From assembly GCA_036397455.1 (NCBI GenBank), contig DASWIX010000080.1, forward strand, positions 1-64,000: a stretch of DNA of 64,000 bases. The letters are read 5' to 3'. Shown here piece after piece: positions 32,138 to 41,405 of this stretch. Under the pieces are notes generated by a model that was not told the DNA's origin, did no database searches, and was given only the letters and a program-made list of their open reading frames with translations. The position numbers were made by a program, and so were the translations under genes. The first letter of the stretch is position 1. Each line of letters begins with the position of its first letter. Origin of the DNA: JADFNB01 sp036397455 (GTDB taxonomy: Bacteria > Gemmatimonadota > Gemmatimonadetes > Gemmatimonadales > GWC2-71-9).

Positions 32138-33834
32138 ACTTCGGTCTGCGGATCCTGCTGTCGATCATCGCCATCCTGGCGGTTGCGGTCATCGGATCGG
32201 CGATCGCCGCCGAGCGTTGGGTTCGGGCAGGGCTCGAAGCGAACCTGGTGGACGAGATTCGGCGCGACAGCGAGTTATTGGGCGCCGCCATGCCCGATGA
32301 TCCGGCGGCCCTGCAGGAAGCCGCGCACCGCTTCGGGACGATGATTGGGCGCCGGGTGACGATCATCGACTCGACGGGTCGGGTCCTGGGCGATTCGGAC
32401 TTCGACTCCGCCAGCGTGGCGCTGCTTGACAGCCACGCGACGCGTCCGGAGGTAGTGGCCGCCATGGGAGCCGGCGTCGGACATGCGAGGCGCGTTTCCC
32501 AGTCGACCAACCGAGAAGAACTCAAAGTCGCCGTGCGGCATTGGCCCGGGGTCGTCCGTATTTCAGCGCCGACGGCGCAGATCGCGGCCGCGGTCGAGGA
32601 GGTGCAGTGGACGATGCTGCTCGGGGCGTTCCTCGCGCTCGCCTTTGGTGCGGCGCTGGCGATGCTGGGCGGGCGCGCGATCGCCCGCCCGTTGGGGCGG
32701 CTCGCCGGTGCCGCCCAGGCGATCGAGGTGGGCGTTGCGCCCACCTATCCGGTGTCGACCGCTCCGGAGATCCGGCAGTTGGTGCGCGCGTTGCGCAGCA
32801 TGCAGGACCATCTGGCGCGCCAGCTGGCCGATCTCGAGCGCGGGCGACAGGAGATGGCCACCCTGATCGAATCGATGGTGGAAGGGGTGATCGCGGCCGA
32901 TGCGGGCGGGCACGTCGTCGTGTGCAATACGGCCACCCGGCGGCTATTTCAGTATGAGGACGGCGAGGTGCTGCCCAACCTGCGCGCGTTGTTCCGCGAC
33001 GTCGAAGCCCGCACGATCGTGGATGACGTCATGCGCGGTCAGCCGGTGATGGGCCGCGAGATCGTGCTCGATGGGCGCAATGTGCTGGTGACCGCTCGCC
33101 CCCTCCCGACCGGCGGCGCCGTCGTGTGCCTGCACGACATCACCGATGTCCGTCGGCTCGAAGCGGTGCGCCGTGACTTCGTGGCCAACGTGTCGCACGA
33201 ACTGAAAACGCCGCTCACCAGCATCGCCGGTTACGCCGAGACCCTCGCGGGGGAACCTCCGGATGCGAAGACGGCGCGCCAATTCGCCGAGGTGATTCTG
33301 GCGAACGCGAGCCGGATGCGCGGGTTGGTGGACGATCTGCTCGATCTGAGCAAGCTGGAATCCGGTGTCTGGCGGCCGCAACCGGAGCCGCTTGACGTGC
33401 CCCAGGTCGCCGCGGCGGCCTGGGCTCCGTTCGCGGAGCGCGCCGCGGCGGCGGGCGTCGCGTTCGCGGTCGACGCGCCGGCCGCCCGCGTTCGCGCTGA
33501 CCCCGATGGCCTCCAGCAGATCTTCACGAACCTGTTCGACAACGCGCTGCGCCATACGCCGGCCGGCGGCCGGATCGACGTCACCGGTACGGTGCTTGGT
33601 GACAACGTTGCGATCGCTGTCGAGGACACCGGGGGAGGTATTCCCGGTGACCAGATCGGACGCGTGTTCGAACGGTTCTATCGGGTCGATCCGGCACGGT
33701 CTCGTGACCAGGGGGGGACGGGGCTGGGTCTCTCGATCGTGCGTCACCTCGTCGAGGCCCACGGCGGGCGCGTCGAGTTGGACAGTACGCTCGGCGTGGG
33801 GACAAAGGTGCGGTTCACGCTCCGGGCCCCCTAG
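32134..33834 (+). CDS. phoR: Phosphate sensor histidine kinase PhoR
   Basis: 566 residues from the ATG at 32134. The order is membrane helix 1 (about 3-25), an extracytoplasmic loop, membrane helix 2 (about 150-172), HAMP, a PAS domain with VVVCNTATRRLFQY, HisKA with H355 in FVANVSHELKTPLTSI, and HATPase with a GTGLGLSIVRHLVEAHGG-type box. A 120-residue periplasmic sensor loop is present, unlike E. coli PhoR, whose periplasmic part is very short. The start is coupled to phoB (ATGA). Confidence 0.92.
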   Translation: MNFGLRILLSIIAILAVAVIGSAIAAERWVRAGLEANLVDEIRRDSELLGAAMPDDPAALQEAAHRFGTMIGRRVTIIDSTGRVLGDSDFDSASVALLDSHATRPEVVAAMGAGVGHARRVSQSTNREELKVAVRHWPGVVRISAPTAQIAAAVEEVQWTMLLGAFLALAFGAALAMLGGRAIARPLGRLAGAAQAIEVGVAPTYPVSTAPEIRQLVRALRSMQDHLARQLADLERGRQEMATLIESMVEGVIAADAGGHVVVCNTATRRLFQYEDGEVLPNLRALFRDVEARTIVDDVMRGQPVMGREIVLDGRNVLVTARPLPTGGAVVCLHDITDVRRLEAVRRDFVANVSHELKTPLTSIAGYAETLAGEPPDAKTARQFAEVILANASRMRGLVDDLLDLSKLESGVWRPQPEPLDVPQVAAAAWAPFAERAAAAGVAFAVDAPAARVRADPDGLQQIFTNLFDNALRHTPAGGRIDVTGTVLGDNVAIAVEDTGGGIPGDQIGRVFERFYRVDPARSRDQGGTGLGLSIVRHLVEAHGGRVELDSTLGVGTKVRFTLRAP

Positions 33835-33932
33835 TCGCCCGCACAACCCCGCACACTCTACGGCACGCTCGCCGGTTGCTCGACCGAGCACACCGACCGC
33901 AGACCAACTCGTTACGCGATAGCCGCGCCGAT

Positions 33933-33950
33933 CGTCACGGGACCGTGACG
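33933..33950 (+). promoter_or_regulatory. Candidate Pho box upstream of the TonB receptor
   Basis: GTCAC (33934-33938) and GTGAC (33945-33949) are 11 bp apart, as in the pstS array. The same bases also form a dyad, CGTCACG and CGTGACG around GGAC. A further GTTAC lies at 33911-33915, one base out of phase. PhoB control is inferred. Confidence 0.45.
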
Positions 33951-34037
33951 TTCCTCCCCGACTATCCATGCTCGCCGAGCCGCAGTCGCCCAGGCTGCGC
34001 GGCTCACGTTGGGACACGACGAACGCAAGGACGAGGG

Positions 34038-36788
34038 ATGTCGCGAACGGTTCTCCGTACGATGGCGTGGCTGGTCGCACTCGGCGTGGTCCCGATGGGA
34101 GCGCACGCCCAGATGACCGCCACGGGCCGTATCACCGGGCAGGTGGTCGATGAGCGGACCGGCCGGCCGATCGGCGAGGTGGAAGTGCGTCTGGTGGCCA
34201 CCAACGTCACGGTCCAGACCGATCTCGATGGTCGGTTCGTCCTGTCCGATGTTCCGGTAGGCCCGGTCGTGATCGAGGTCCGGCGCATCGGGTACAGCTT
34301 CAAGACGGTGACCCAGGTCGGCATCGCGCCGGGTGAGACGACCGTACTCGACGTCGCGCTCGTGCCCGCGACGTTCAACGTCGAGGCGATCATCGTGACC
34401 GCCACGGTCGAGCGGGGGACGGTATCGCGCGCCCTCGACGAGCAACGCAACGCGTCGGGGATCGTGAATGCCCTGAGCGCCGAGCAGATTGAGCGGAGTC
34501 CCGATTCCGACGCCGGCCAGGCGATGCAGCGGGTCAGCGGCGTCACGGTCGAGGGCGGGAAGTACGTGTTGATCCGCGGACTCGGCGAACGCTATTCGAC
34601 CACCGCGCTCAACGGGTCCCGCATCCCGAGCGCCGATCCTGATCGGCGTGTGGTGTCACTCGACCTCATTCCTGCCGGCCTGCTCGAAGCGGTGACCACC
34701 TCGAAAACGTTCAGCGCGGACCAGGCGGGTGATTTCGCGGGCGCCCAGGTGAATCTGCGCACCCGCGAGTTCCCGTCGCACCACGTGTTCCGCTTTTCGC
34801 TGTCGACCGGATTCAACGACGCGGTGACCGGCCGCCATCTCGCGACGGCACCCGCGGCCGCGAACGACTGGCTCGCGTTCGGCGCCGCGGAACGCGCGTT
34901 GCCCGGGAACATACGCGAGGCCGGGAACCTCCAGGGCGTCCCGCGGCAGGATGTCGGCCAACTCATCGGCTCGTTTCGCAACGTCTGGTCGGCGGAGATT
35001 GGCACCGGCGCGCTGCCCGCGTCGTTCTCGCTCTCCTTTGGCGGCCAGGATCCCGTGGTCGGCCAGCCGATCGGCTATATCGGCAGCCTGACATACTCGT
35101 ATTCGCAAGGCGTACGCGAAAACGAGCGGAAGGCCACCGCGGTGACGTCCGGAGACGAGCCCCTCAACGAGTACTTCGGGTCAACCGGAACGACCGAAGT
35201 GCTCTGGGGCGGCCTGCTCAACCTCAGCACCCGCCTCGGCCCCGCCACCAAGATTTCGCTCTATAACACGTACAATCGCCGCGCCGACAATGAGGCAACG
35301 CGGCTCGGCGGGACCAACGAGGAATTCGGCACCGAGTTCGACATCACGCGGCTGACGTACGTCGAGCGCTCCGTGCGTTCGCACCAGCTGCGGGGGGAGC
35401 ATCTGCTGGCGTCGCGGCACCGCTGGGAGTGGAGCGGCAGCGTGTCTCGCGTGGCGCGTGACGAGCCCGACCGGTCCGATCTCGTCTATGAAGCGGAGCG
35501 GATGGAGAACGGCGATTCGCTGGTGGGGGTTCGCTGGTGGGGGGGCCCTCGTTCGGCGACACGAACCTTCAGCAACCTCGCTGAAACCAGCCATGAGACC
35601 GGCACCAGCATTCGGTTCGCGCTCGGCGACGCCGGCGGGGACTTCGCCCTCAAGGTGGGTGGGGCATATCGCGCCGTGTCGCGCGACGCGGACAGCCGCG
35701 CCTACGACATCGTGAACCTCGGTCTCGATCGCGAGCAACGCGGTTTGGCGCCCGAGGGAATCTTCGACGGCCCCTTCGCGTCGGGCGGCCAGCTGCTGCT
35801 GCAACCGAACGTGCTCGGCGGTCAGTATGACGCGACCGATCGCAACCTCGCCGGATTCGTGCAGTTGGAGCTCCCGCTCGTTGCCCGCCTGCGGGTCATT
35901 GCCGGGGTGCGCGTCGAGCAGGCCGACATGCTGGTCAACAGCCTTACGCCCCAGGGGACGCCGGATACGGCGCGGCTGGACAACACGGATATCCTGCCGT
36001 CGCTCGGCGTAACGCTCGCCCTGTCGTCCCGGTCGAATCTCCGGCTCTCGGCGACCCAAACCGTGGCCCGCCCTGAATATCGGGAACTTGCCAATACGAG
36101 CTCGTTCGACGTCCTCGGCGGCCTGTTCGTCTTTGGAAACCCGAGCCTGCGGCGCTCGCTGATTCAGAACGCAGACCTCCGCTGGGAGTTCTTCCCGACA
36201 CCGGGCGAGGTGCTGAGCGTCTCGCTGTTTGCCAAGCATTTCGACGACCCGATCGAGCGGGTCCTGCTGGCGCTGACGGGCAAGGAAGGACTCACGTACA
36301 TCAACGCCAAATCGGCGCGCAACTATGGCGTGGAATTCGAGGTCCGCCGCTCCCTCGGCATGCTCGCGACTTCGCTGACGCCGTTCACCACGTTCGGCAA
36401 CGTCATGGTGATGCAGAGCGACATCGAGCCGGGTGAGGGAACGGCGCTCACCAACGCGAACCGTCCCATGGTGGGCCAGTCGGAATACGTGATCAACGCG
36501 GGACTGGAATACGCGAGTTGGGGTGGCAGCCTGACCTCGACCCTGCTTTACAACGTCGTCGGCCCCCGGATTACGGAGGCTGGTGTCGAGCCGCGGCCCG
36601 ACGCGATCGAGCGCGAGCGACACCTCATCGACTACTCCCTCCGCTGGCAAGCCACGCAGCCGGTGGGATTCAAGCTCGACGCCAAGAATCTCCTGAACGC
36701 CCCACACGAAATCATGCAGGGGAGTGTCATCCGGCATCGGTATACCACCGGTCGGGTGTTCTCCGCCGGCATCACCTGGAGCCTGTGA
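34038..36788 (+). CDS. TonB-dependent outer-membrane receptor of the phosphate island
   Basis: 916 residues from the ATG at 34038 with a signal peptide cut near AHAQ. A carboxypeptidase-regulatory-like beta-sandwich comes first (about 30-115, ITGQVVDERTGRPIGEVEVRL). The plug domain follows, with DAGQAMQRVSGVTVEG and KYVLIRGLGERYSTTALNG, then a 22-strand type barrel ending in an aromatic-rich strand and terminal leucine (RVFSAGITWSL). The location between phoR and pstS and the Pho-box-like site upstream suggest uptake of a phosphorus compound, for example a phosphate ester, polyphosphate or phosphonate. The ligand is not readable from sequence. Confidence 0.9.
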   Translation: MSRTVLRTMAWLVALGVVPMGAHAQMTATGRITGQVVDERTGRPIGEVEVRLVATNVTVQTDLDGRFVLSDVPVGPVVIEVRRIGYSFKTVTQVGIAPGETTVLDVALVPATFNVEAIIVTATVERGTVSRALDEQRNASGIVNALSAEQIERSPDSDAGQAMQRVSGVTVEGGKYVLIRGLGERYSTTALNGSRIPSADPDRRVVSLDLIPAGLLEAVTTSKTFSADQAGDFAGAQVNLRTREFPSHHVFRFSLSTGFNDAVTGRHLATAPAAANDWLAFGAAERALPGNIREAGNLQGVPRQDVGQLIGSFRNVWSAEIGTGALPASFSLSFGGQDPVVGQPIGYIGSLTYSYSQGVRENERKATAVTSGDEPLNEYFGSTGTTEVLWGGLLNLSTRLGPATKISLYNTYNRRADNEATRLGGTNEEFGTEFDITRLTYVERSVRSHQLRGEHLLASRHRWEWSGSVSRVARDEPDRSDLVYEAERMENGDSLVGVRWWGGPRSATRTFSNLAETSHETGTSIRFALGDAGGDFALKVGGAYRAVSRDADSRAYDIVNLGLDREQRGLAPEGIFDGPFASGGQLLLQPNVLGGQYDATDRNLAGFVQLELPLVARLRVIAGVRVEQADMLVNSLTPQGTPDTARLDNTDILPSLGVTLALSSRSNLRLSATQTVARPEYRELANTSSFDVLGGLFVFGNPSLRRSLIQNADLRWEFFPTPGEVLSVSLFAKHFDDPIERVLLALTGKEGLTYINAKSARNYGVEFEVRRSLGMLATSLTPFTTFGNVMVMQSDIEPGEGTALTNANRPMVGQSEYVINAGLEYASWGGSLTSTLLYNVVGPRITEAGVEPRPDAIERERHLIDYSLRWQATQPVGFKLDAKNLLNAPHEIMQGSVIRHRYTTGRVFSAGITWSL

Positions 36789-36823
36789 TGTCCCATCACC
36801 CGCGACACCTATTCGGAGGAAAC

Positions 36824-38509
36824 ATGTTCAACCCAGTTGGGCGTCGGGCAATGCTGGCAATCGCCATCGTCGTCTCCGGCGCCGCCTGCGGCGACTCGGT
36901 TACGGAACCGGAAACGCCCGATACGCCCGCCGGACTCCAGGTGGCACAATTGACGCTGACATCCGTTCGGATCACGTGGAACAGCGTCACGGGCGTCGAG
37001 GGCTATCGGCTCGAGCGCGCCGCGGCCGACGATCCCGGTGTGTTCGACCAGATCGGGGCCGGGGATCTCACCGACACCACCTACGATGACACCGGCCTGA
37101 CCGCGGGCGTGTCCTACAGCTACCGCGTCGCGGCCGTTGCCGGGGGCCTCACGAGCGACTACACCGCGGCGGCGACGATCGCGACCGGCGTGGCCGCCGC
37201 CACACTCACCGGAAATATCACGGCGGACCGCACGTTGATGGCGGATTCCCTGTACACGCTGAGCGGGTTCGTGAAGGTGCAGAACGGTGCGACGCTGACG
37301 ATCGAGCCGGGAACCAGGATCGTCGGGGACCCGAGTACACCGGGCAGCTCCCTGTGGATCCTGCGCGGGGCGAAGATCGAGGCTGTCGGCACCGCCGCGG
37401 AACCGATCGTCTTCACGTCGGCCAAGCCGGTTGGTTCGCGGGCACCCGGAGACTGGGGCGGGCTCATCCTCATCGGCCGAGGCCGCATCAACCGGACGGG
37501 TGGACCGATCAATACCGAAGGCCCCACGCCGGAGGACTACTCCGGCGGGAACGACGACGCGGACGGCAGCGGAACGCTGCGGTACGTGCGGGTCGAGTTC
37601 GCCGGTTTCGACGTCTCCGCCGGCGGTGGACAGGAATTGAACTCCATCTCGGCGTACGCCACCGGCAGCGGGACGCGATTCGAGTACGTCCAGTCGATGA
37701 GCGGCCTCGATGACTCCTTCGAGTTCTGGGGTGGGGCCGCGCAGGGACGGTACCTGATTTCGTTCGAGTCGGGTGATGATCATTTCGACTGGTCCGAAGG
37801 GTTCAGGGGCAAGCTGCAGTTCATCATCGGCTTCCAAAGCCAGCGTCTGGTGCCGGCGCCGGGAGCCGGGTCCTTCTCGTCGGACCCGCGCGGCTTCGAG
37901 GGCGATGGGTGCGAACCGGGTCTTGCCGGTTGCACGCTCACGGACAATTCGGCCAGCACGCCGTACTCCAACCCGACGATCGCCAACTTCACGCTCGTCG
38001 GTACGGGGGACCTGAGCGGCTTTCCGGACGACGGCCGCGGGATGGTCCTGCGGCGTGGCACCGCCGGTCTCCTCAGCAACGGCGTCGTGGCGCGCTTCAA
38101 GGGTGTCGCCTGCCAGATGCGCGACGCGTGGACCGATTCCCTCAGGCTGCGTGACTCGCTCAACCTGAACAACATCATCTTCGCCGACAATACGGGCGGA
38201 AACTACGCTGACCCCGCCGCCAACGGCAGCAACGACTTCTGCAAGGCGGCAAGCTGGGCCGGGTCGAACCACATCGAGTCCGCCATGGCGGCGGCGGAGA
38301 TCTTCACCAGCCTGAACGCCGCGAGCCTGGACTTCACGCCTGCGTCGCCGGGTGCCGTGGCGCTCGGCGCGGGTGCGATCGCGCTGCCCGCGGCGCGGGC
38401 CGCCAACTTCTTCGGCGGCACGATGGCGACCACGACCTACGCCGGCGCTGCCGATCCGTCCGCGGCGACGCCCTGGTGGGCCGGCTGGTCCACGTACCTC
38501 ATCAACTAG
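36824..38509 (+). CDS. Lipoprotein with FnIII domain and repeat-rich beta-helix-like domain
   Basis: 561 residues. I choose the ATG at 36824 (GGAGG close upstream) because it gives a lipoprotein signal with lipobox Cys22 (VVSGAACGD); an in-frame ATG at 36788 adds 12 residues. A fibronectin type III domain (about 32-120) is followed by a region with LTLSGFVKVQNGATLTI-like strands, GTRIVGDPSTPGS and DWGGLILIG. I have seen such regions in surface proteins encoded beside TonB receptors. It begins 35 bp after the receptor gene. It may act as the surface partner of the receptor or bind the ligand. Not a recognised enzyme. Confidence 0.75.
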   Translation: MFNPVGRRAMLAIAIVVSGAACGDSVTEPETPDTPAGLQVAQLTLTSVRITWNSVTGVEGYRLERAAADDPGVFDQIGAGDLTDTTYDDTGLTAGVSYSYRVAAVAGGLTSDYTAAATIATGVAAATLTGNITADRTLMADSLYTLSGFVKVQNGATLTIEPGTRIVGDPSTPGSSLWILRGAKIEAVGTAAEPIVFTSAKPVGSRAPGDWGGLILIGRGRINRTGGPINTEGPTPEDYSGGNDDADGSGTLRYVRVEFAGFDVSAGGGQELNSISAYATGSGTRFEYVQSMSGLDDSFEFWGGAAQGRYLISFESGDDHFDWSEGFRGKLQFIIGFQSQRLVPAPGAGSFSSDPRGFEGDGCEPGLAGCTLTDNSASTPYSNPTIANFTLVGTGDLSGFPDDGRGMVLRRGTAGLLSNGVVARFKGVACQMRDAWTDSLRLRDSLNLNNIIFADNTGGNYADPAANGSNDFCKAASWAGSNHIESAMAAAEIFTSLNAASLDFTPASPGAVALGAGAIALPAARAANFFGGTMATTTYAGAADPSAATPWWAGWSTYLIN

Positions 38510-38582
38510 TCGTGCTCACCAATTGGACCGTGGCGGCTGGCGCCCCCAAGGCGCCGGCCGTCCGGCACGAGGAGCATCGAGC

Positions 38583-39209
38583 GTGAACGCGGTGCAGCGC
38601 CTCAAAGGCAAAACCGCCTGCGTCGGCGGTCTCCTGCTCGCGGGACTGAGCGCGGCGGGATGTGGTGCGGGCAGTCGCCCGACCCACGGGCAGCGGACGG
38701 CCCAGGTGGTCGACAGCGCGGTTCCCGTCGACACGGCGCTCGCGCGTTTCCGGAAAGACCTCGAAGCGCCCGCCGAGCTCACCGGCGGTGCGAAGACGCT
38801 CGACGGACTGATCGGGCGGTTTGTGACGTTGCTCGAGCTGGGAGACACGGCTGGACTTCACGCTCTGACGATCACCAAGGAAGAGTTCGCCTTCCTGTAT
38901 TACCCAACCGTCCCGGAGTCGCGGCCACCATATGAACTCGGTCCGGGTCTCATGTGGTTCCTGATCGACGGCGCGAGCTGGCGTGGACTCGCCGCGGCCC
39001 TGGTGGAACGCGGCTCCCGGCCGCTGGGATATGTGGGGTACGCCTGTCCCGAAGCGCCTCGCATGCTGGGGGCCAATCGGCTCTGGCCGCTGTGTGTGGT
39101 GCAGCGAGTCCAGGGACCGGCCGATACGCTGGCGGAGCGGCTGTTCGGTCCGGTGCTTGAGCGGGGCGGCCGGTTCAAGTTCGTGAGTCTCGCTAACAAG
39201 GTGTCCTGA
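38583..39209 (+). CDS. Hypothetical lipoprotein of the phosphate island
   Basis: 208 residues starting at GTG with a lipoprotein signal; lipobox Cys27 is in LSAAGC. The mature part has FRKDLEAPAELTGGAKTLDGLIGRFVTLLELGDTAGL-like helices (quoted in part), then YPTVPESRPPYELGPGLMWF and four cysteines overall. I do not recognise a family. It sits between the beta-helix lipoprotein and pstS on the same strand and so is probably induced with them. Confidence 0.6.
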   Translation: MNAVQRLKGKTACVGGLLLAGLSAAGCGAGSRPTHGQRTAQVVDSAVPVDTALARFRKDLEAPAELTGGAKTLDGLIGRFVTLLELGDTAGLHALTITKEEFAFLYYPTVPESRPPYELGPGLMWFLIDGASWRGLAAALVERGSRPLGYVGYACPEAPRMLGANRLWPLCVVQRVQGPADTLAERLFGPVLERGGRFKFVSLANKVS

Positions 39210-39281
39210 CACCGCCCCTGCCCGCCCATCCAACGCAATTGCCAGCGAATCAACAGGTTAGCCGACCGGTGGGCGGCCGCA

Positions 39282-39335
39282 GTTACGTCGTTGTTACAGA
39301 TCCGTGACGAGATCGTCAACTATGGGGACTATCGT
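39282..39335 (+). promoter_or_regulatory. Four-unit Pho box and -10 element upstream of pstS
   Basis: Four GTNAC-like pentamers follow one another at exactly 11-bp intervals: GTTAC at 39282, GTTAC at 39293, GTGAC at 39304 and GTCAA at 39315. A -10 hexamer TATCGT lies at 39330-39335, and pstS starts at 39372. There is no good -35, as expected for a PhoB-activated promoter where the activator sites replace it. The two inner sites match those upstream of phoB and the TonB receptor. Confidence 0.7.
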
Positions 39336-39371
39336 CCGTGAGTTTTCCACTCGCAAATAGGAAGCAAGAGC

Positions 39372-40433
39372 ATGCGACGCGTTCGAGTGTTTTCCGCCCT
39401 GGCTGGCTTCGCGCTCGCGGCATGTGGCGGGGACAGCGTCACCCTCCTGAACGGGGCCGGCGCCACATTTCCCAACATCATCTACCAGAAGTGGGTCAGC
39501 GACTACAACGGCGTGACCCCGGGTGTGGAGTTGAACTACCAGTCGATCGGTTCGGGCGGCGGGATTGCCCAGTTCACCGACGGGACGGTGGACTTCGGTG
39601 CCAGCGACGCACCGATGAACGACGGGGAAATCGGCGCGGTGAACGGGAACGTGTTGCACATCCCCACCGTGCTTGGTGCTGTCGTCCCGACGTTCAACCT
39701 GCCCGGCGTGACGGTCACGCTACAATTCACGCCTGAGGCACTTGCCGGGATCTATCTGGGTGAGATCACCCGTTGGGATGACGTGCGGCTGCGGTCGGCC
39801 AATCCGGGGGTAGCGCTTCCGGCCCAGGACATTGTGGTGGTGCATCGCTCGGACGGGTCGGGTACGACCTACATCCTTACGGAGTACCTCACCAAGATCA
39901 GCCCGACTTGGGCGGAGCGGGCCGGGACCGGCAAAGCGGTGAACTGGCCGGTCGGGCTTGGCGGCAGGGGGAACGAGGGCGTTGCGGCGACGGTGCGGCA
40001 GACGAACGGCGCCATCGGCTACGTCGAGTTGGGCTACGCCCTCATCAACAACATGCCCTTGGGCGCCGTGCGCAACCGCGCCGGGAACTTCGTGACCCCG
40101 GACCTGTCCACGGTGACGGCCGCCGCTGCCGGAGCGATGGAGTCGATGGGGCCGGACACGGATTTCCGCGTGTCCCTCACCAACGCGGGTGGTGATCGTA
40201 GCTTCCCCATCGCGTCCTTCACATGGCTGCTGCTGCGTCGGGAGTACGACGACTCGACGAAGGCGGGTGACCTCGTGCATTTCGTCAGGTGGGCACTCAA
40301 CGACGGGCAGGGCGCCGCGGCGGCACTCGGATACGCTCCGTTGCCGGAGCAGCTTCGTCCTTGGATCGAAGCGCGACTTCGGACGGTCACCGTCGGTGGC
40401 GCGCCGGTCTGGACCGGCCCCGCCGGTGGCTGA
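39372..40433 (+). CDS. pstS: Phosphate-binding lipoprotein PstS
   Basis: 353 residues with a lipoprotein signal (lipobox Cys18 in FALAACGG). The mature protein begins LLNGAGATFPNIIYQKWVSDY and carries the phosphate-binding loops SIGSGGGIAQF, FGASDAPM and VHRSDGSGTTYILTEYL, all standard PstS features. It captures phosphate in the periplasm for the PstCAB transporter encoded directly behind it. Ten bases separate it from pstC. Confidence 0.95.
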   Translation: MRRVRVFSALAGFALAACGGDSVTLLNGAGATFPNIIYQKWVSDYNGVTPGVELNYQSIGSGGGIAQFTDGTVDFGASDAPMNDGEIGAVNGNVLHIPTVLGAVVPTFNLPGVTVTLQFTPEALAGIYLGEITRWDDVRLRSANPGVALPAQDIVVVHRSDGSGTTYILTEYLTKISPTWAERAGTGKAVNWPVGLGGRGNEGVAATVRQTNGAIGYVELGYALINNMPLGAVRNRAGNFVTPDLSTVTAAAAGAMESMGPDTDFRVSLTNAGGDRSFPIASFTWLLLRREYDDSTKAGDLVHFVRWALNDGQGAAAALGYAPLPEQLRPWIEARLRTVTVGGAPVWTGPAGG

Positions 40434-40442
40434 CGGGTCACG

Positions 40443-41405
40443 GTGAGCGGCGCAGCGCCACAACCGCAATCGCCCCGATCCGCCGCAGGTCGGGGCGACG
40501 TTGTCTTTCGGACCGTGCTGACATCGTGTGCGTTGGCCGTGCCGTTCCTCTTGCTTGCGATCGTGGCGCAGCTCACCTACACGGCGTGGCCCGCCATCCG
40601 CGAGTTTGGGTTCGCGTTTCTCTATCGTTCGACGTGGGATCCGGTCGCCGGGGTATACGGTGCCGCCCCGATGATCTTCGGGACGCTGTTCTGTTCGTTG
40701 CTGGCGTTGCTGTTGGCGGTCCCCCTGGCCGTTGGGACCGCCATCTTCCTGACCGAATTCGCGCCCGGCAAGATACGCCGTCCGGTGGCGACGTTGGTCG
40801 AGCTGCTCGCCGCGATCCCGAGCGTGGTCTACGGTCTTTGGGGCGTCTTCGTGCTCATTCCACTGCTCAAGGCGTACGCCGTGCCGCCGCTGCAGGCGGT
40901 GCTTGGTTGGACCCCGTTCTTTTCCGGGACGTTCTTCGGCAATTCGATGCTCGCCGGCGCGCTCATCCTGGCCATCATGGTCCTGCCGTACATCGCTTCG
41001 GTGAGTCGCGAGGTGTTGCTCGCGGTTCCCACCGCGCAACGTGACGCGGCGCTCGCGCTCGGCGCGACGCGGTGGGAAGCGGTGTGGGGCGCGGTGTTGC
41101 CATTTGCGCGGCCCGGCATCACCGGGGCGGTCGCGTTGGGGCTCGGCCGGGCCCTGGGCGAGACGATGGCGGTGGTGATGGTGATCGGCAACCGCCACGA
41201 TATGAGCCTTTCGCTCCTTGACCCCGGCTATACCATGGCGGCGTTGATCGCCAACGAATTCAATGAGGCCGCCGGCATGCAGCGCGCGGCTTTGTTTGAA
41301 GTCGGGCTCGTGCTGTTTGCGGTCACGCTGGCCGTGAACGCGGCCGCGCGCCTGCTCGTTTGGCGCGTGGCGCGCGAGAGCGCCATCGGGAGCCGGGCGG
41401 TCTGA
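40443..41405 (+). CDS. pstC: Phosphate ABC transporter permease PstC
   Basis: 320 residues starting at GTG, with six predicted membrane helices. Family motifs are PLAVGTAIFLTEFAP, AIPSVVYGLWGVFVL and the EAA loop ALALGATRWEAVWGAVLP. The stop shares one base with the pstA start. It forms the inner-membrane channel with PstA. Confidence 0.94.
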   Translation: MSGAAPQPQSPRSAAGRGDVVFRTVLTSCALAVPFLLLAIVAQLTYTAWPAIREFGFAFLYRSTWDPVAGVYGAAPMIFGTLFCSLLALLLAVPLAVGTAIFLTEFAPGKIRRPVATLVELLAAIPSVVYGLWGVFVLIPLLKAYAVPPLQAVLGWTPFFSGTFFGNSMLAGALILAIMVLPYIASVSREVLLAVPTAQRDAALALGATRWEAVWGAVLPFARPGITGAVALGLGRALGETMAVVMVIGNRHDMSLSLLDPGYTMAALIANEFNEAAGMQRAALFEVGLVLFAVTLAVNAAARLLVWRVARESAIGSRAV

